The notes below the pieces were generated by a model that saw only the letters and a list, made by a program, of their open reading frames with translations, was not told the DNA's origin and ran no database searches. A DNA stretch of 64,000 bases from Pseudomonadota bacterium (GTDB taxonomy: Bacteria > Pseudomonadota > Alphaproteobacteria > Caulobacterales > Aquidulcibacteraceae): positions 310,001 to 374,000 of the forward strand of contig JAIUOD010000002.1 of assembly GCA_020161405.1 (NCBI GenBank), given 5' to 3'. Shown in pieces: positions 61,914 to 64,000 of the stretch. A program made the translations under genes and the position numbers. The number at the start of each line of letters is the position of its first letter. The stretch's first letter is position 1.

Positions 61914-63389
61914 ATGAACTATCCTTACGGTAACCAAAATAATCAGGGACAATTCGCGGCGGCTTCATCGCGTCCACAATTAAGTTTGGGTGATTGGTTA
62001 AGTCTTTTAGGTCGTGAAATTTGGTTAATGGCGGCAGTGTTTTCAATCGTTGCACTGCTTGGAATTGCATTTTCTTTTACATTCAAGAAAAAATATGACG
62101 CCGAGGCGCGCATTTCCGTTTTAATTGGTCAAGAATATGTCTATAGCCCAACAGTTGGCGAAGTTGGGCAGGGACAAACACCAAAACAAGAAGAAATCGT
62201 CCAGTCAGAAATTGAGATTTTATCTTCTGCACAGGTTCGCGCCAACACGTTAAAGGCAATTGGCCTTGACCGTGTTTATGACCCAAAAGATTTGGTTGTA
62301 AGTTCAGGACCAGATACGCCAGAACAAAAATTTAATGTTGGCGTTGATGCAATGCGTCAAGATTTTTCAAGTTTTTCAACACCAAATACAACAGTTATAA
62401 AATTAGGTTTTTCCAATAAAGACCCACAAGTTGCCGCTGATACTTTAAACAAGCTAATTGAAGAATATCTTGTATATCGCCGCAAAGTTTTGTTTGAAGA
62501 TCGCTCGCAAGGTTTGGGTGGTCAAGCGGCTGAATTTGCAAAAGAATTAGATGCTGTTCAAACCCAAATAAATAATTTCTTGGTTGCAAATCATATGTCA
62601 GATTATGAAGCAGAAAGGACTGCTAATCAAAATCTGCTTGCAACCACTCGTCAAGAATTAATGGCAACAATTTCACGCCGTACTGAAGCGCAAGGACGTT
62701 TTTCATCAACAAATGCCTATTATTCAAAAGAGCCAAGTGAAGTTCGCCTTAGTTTTGAAAGCGATAATTCAAAACGCCTTATAGATTTGCAACAGCAATT
62801 AGCTGAATTATTAACAAAATATACCGAAGAAAGCCAACCCGTGCAGGATATGCGCCGCCGCATCGCTGCATTAGAAAATGTATTAAATTCTCCGCAAGGT
62901 AAGAATTCTGGCACAATAAGAACTGGCCCAAATCCTGTGCGCGATAGTTTGGCAACTGATAGGGCGCGTAATAATGCCGAGGTTGTGGCATCGCAAGACC
63001 GCGAAAAAATCCTGCAAGAGCAAGTAAATCAACTTGAGGCGCGCGCAATGCAAATCGCGCAAATTCGCCCGCAATATGAAGAATTAATGCGCAAAAAAGC
63101 CGTTTTAGAAGAGCAGGTAAAACAATTTTCCACCCGCGAACTAGCTGCAAGCGCACAAAGCAAATTGAACGCAATGTCAAATGATAATATTCGCGTTATT
63201 GAACATGCCGTTGTTCCAACCAAAGGCTCAAGCCTTAAAAAGTTTGTTGCAATGGGGGCGATTTTATTTGGCTTATTCTGTGGTTTGGTAGCGGGCTTAA
63301 TACGCGTATTATCACGTTCTAGCTTCCCAACATCAAAATCAGTTGGTAGATCTTTAGGTATTCCAGTATTAGCCACTATCAATAGATAA
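61914..63389 (+). CDS. Wzz/GumC-like polysaccharide co-polymerase without kinase domain
   Basis: 491 residues. Two membrane segments (about 36-56 and 440-460) bracket a large periplasmic region. The N-terminal Wzz domain (about 20-120) includes EEIVQSEIEILSSAQVRANTLKAIGLDRVYDP. Long coiled-coil helices (about 190-420; for example TRQELMATISRRTEAQ, EQVNQLEARAMQIAQI) contain the GNVR-type tyrosine-kinase periplasmic region. It sets polymer chain length with a separate cytoplasmic ATPase, the GumC/CapA arrangement; the ATPase-like gene follows 64 bp downstream. It diverges from the Wza-like exporter gene. Confidence 0.88.
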   Translation: MNYPYGNQNNQGQFAAASSRPQLSLGDWLSLLGREIWLMAAVFSIVALLGIAFSFTFKKKYDAEARISVLIGQEYVYSPTVGEVGQGQTPKQEEIVQSEIEILSSAQVRANTLKAIGLDRVYDPKDLVVSSGPDTPEQKFNVGVDAMRQDFSSFSTPNTTVIKLGFSNKDPQVAADTLNKLIEEYLVYRRKVLFEDRSQGLGGQAAEFAKELDAVQTQINNFLVANHMSDYEAERTANQNLLATTRQELMATISRRTEAQGRFSSTNAYYSKEPSEVRLSFESDNSKRLIDLQQQLAELLTKYTEESQPVQDMRRRIAALENVLNSPQGKNSGTIRTGPNPVRDSLATDRARNNAEVVASQDREKILQEQVNQLEARAMQIAQIRPQYEELMRKKAVLEEQVKQFSTRELAASAQSKLNAMSNDNIRVIEHAVVPTKGSSLKKFVAMGAILFGLFCGLVAGLIRVLSRSSFPTSKSVGRSLGIPVLATINR

Positions 63390-63453
63390 GTGAATCAATT
63401 TAAGTGCCATAAGATGACTTTTCAAAAGTAAGTAAAAGAATTATCTTAAAAAT

Positions 63454-64000
63454 ATGGATTCTCAAGTTCAAGAATTAAATAATGTCTGGACGGCATTGCA
63501 AAGCGTCGCCAAATTTGGCGGCACTAGCATTATGTTCTTGGGCGTTGGTGTTGGTGATAGTGCATCATTTTGTGCACGCAATTTTGCCCAAATCGCGCAA
63601 AACCGCGCCAATAAAGCCGTTTGGTTATTGGATTTAGATTTTTTCAATAATGGTCAATATAATGAATTAACCAAAATTGGTGCAAATATAAGCGGGCCAT
63701 ATGATATGACTTTTGGGCAAAAACCATTTTGGCGTTTAAGCCCTGCAAATCAAAATATTGACCTCTCAAGCCTTTTGGTTGCAGGTCGGGTTGATCAATC
63801 AAAATTATTTGTAAGCCGCTTTCGGCGCGATAAATTATTGAATAATCAATCAATCCAAATTGGCCCAATGCCCGAATATTGGGCCGCGCTTCGTAATTCG
63901 TTAGACATGGTTATTGTGGATGCACCAAGCGTTGATATTTCACGCGCAGGGCTTGCATTAATCTCTGATATGGATGGCATTGTATTAGTTATAGATTCAG
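63454..64000 (+). CDS. CpsD/CapB-like ATPase of the polysaccharide locus, N-terminal part; degenerate P-loop
   Basis: The frame opens at ATG 63454 and runs off the right edge, giving 182 residues. Its position after a kinase-less Wzz protein and its layout suggest a BY-kinase/ParA-like partner: a helical N-terminus, a P-loop region (IMFLGVGVGDSASFCARNFA, about 27-45), a Walker A'-like strand WLLDLDFF, and Walker B VIVDAPS followed by an ISDMDGIVLVID strand. The P-loop is degenerate: where active kinases have GEGKS/T, this reads GVGDSA, without the catalytic lysine. It may be a non-kinase regulator or bind nucleotide differently. The remainder, including any tyrosine cluster, is outside the window. 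Confidence 0.65.
   Translation, partial: MDSQVQELNNVWTALQSVAKFGGTSIMFLGVGVGDSASFCARNFAQIAQNRANKAVWLLDLDFFNNGQYNELTKIGANISGPYDMTFGQKPFWRLSPANQNIDLSSLLVAGRVDQSKLFVSRFRRDKLLNNQSIQIGPMPEYWAALRNSLDMVIVDAPSVDISRAGLALISDMDGIVLVIDS

Overview
The window is a contiguous piece of an AT-rich alphaproteobacterial chromosome (roughly 35-40% GC by eye). Lineage evidence: a RegB/RegA (ActS/ActR, PrrB/PrrA) redox two-component system divergent from a SCO/SenC gene; an intracellular PHB depolymerase; a FeuP/FeuQ-like pair preceded by an overlapping small periplasmic PepSY protein; the ccmI-ccmE-ccmF-ccmH (cycHJKL) cluster followed by degP, a second two-component pair and glnE; and rpsT next to dnaA with dnaN-recF-gyrB diverging from it. 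That arrangement and clusters of GANTC (CcrM-type) sites fit a Caulobacterales/Hyphomonadaceae- or Rhizobiales-like organism. The genus cannot be named from the sequence. No tRNA, rRNA, insertion sequence, prophage or CRISPR array was seen, and the region reads as core chromosome.

Layout. 1-3.1 kb: end of a HEPN-like protein, a WbpE-type sugar aminotransferase, a soluble tandem-PAS chemoreceptor. 3.2-9 kb: a stand-alone atpC, hisN, a class A penicillin-binding protein, a large exported protein of unknown function. 9-15.8 kb: phaZ, sco, regB, two SIMPL paralogues, regA, periplasmic carbonic anhydrase. 15.9-17.6 kb: a LysR/SDR divergon. 17.7-25.4 kb: replication genes gyrB, recF, dnaN (minus) and rpsT, dnaA (plus), with a candidate replication origin or dnaA control region holding two perfect DnaA boxes at 23.2-23.3 kb. 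25.4-31.8 kb: threonine aldolase, GST, a lipoprotein, a degenerate NlpD, pcm, surE, membrane proteins and a small outer-membrane barrel. 32-36.5 kb: hydrolase, methyltransferase-like protein, cytoplasmic trypsin-like protease, J-domain protein, class I amidotransferase. 36.6-51.7 kb: feuN/feuP/feuQ-like genes, an unknown protein, ccmIEFH, ArsR, degP, a CpxR/A-like pair, glnE. 51.8-53.5 kb: six-EF-hand protein, ECF sigma factor and small membrane protein (likely anti-sigma). 53.6-61 kb: rpmG, MFS transporter, Hcp/Sel1 protein, 2OG oxygenase, TetR divergon, VOC protein, small Sel1 protein, serine hydrolase. 61-64 kb: start of an exopolysaccharide locus (Wza-like exporter, Wzz/GumC-like protein, and an ATPase-like protein with a broken P-loop).

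The strongest coherent themes are redox and cytochrome c control (Reg system, SCO, Ccm), envelope maintenance (PBP, NlpD, DegP, Feu-like and Cpx-like pairs, EF-hand/sigma cassette) and polymer metabolism (PHB and exopolysaccharide). Most of the window is ordinary housekeeping DNA. The less explained signals are the EF-hand/sigma/anti-sigma operon with an antisense-oriented terminator hairpin in its leader, SIMPL genes lodged inside the Reg module, a palindrome shared by the chemoreceptor and carbonic anhydrase promoters, several clean operator-like dyads, and catalytically degenerate NlpD and polysaccharide-kinase homologues. Six gene pairs overlap by one base at their stop/start codons (TAATG or TAGTG), which suggests frequent translational coupling.
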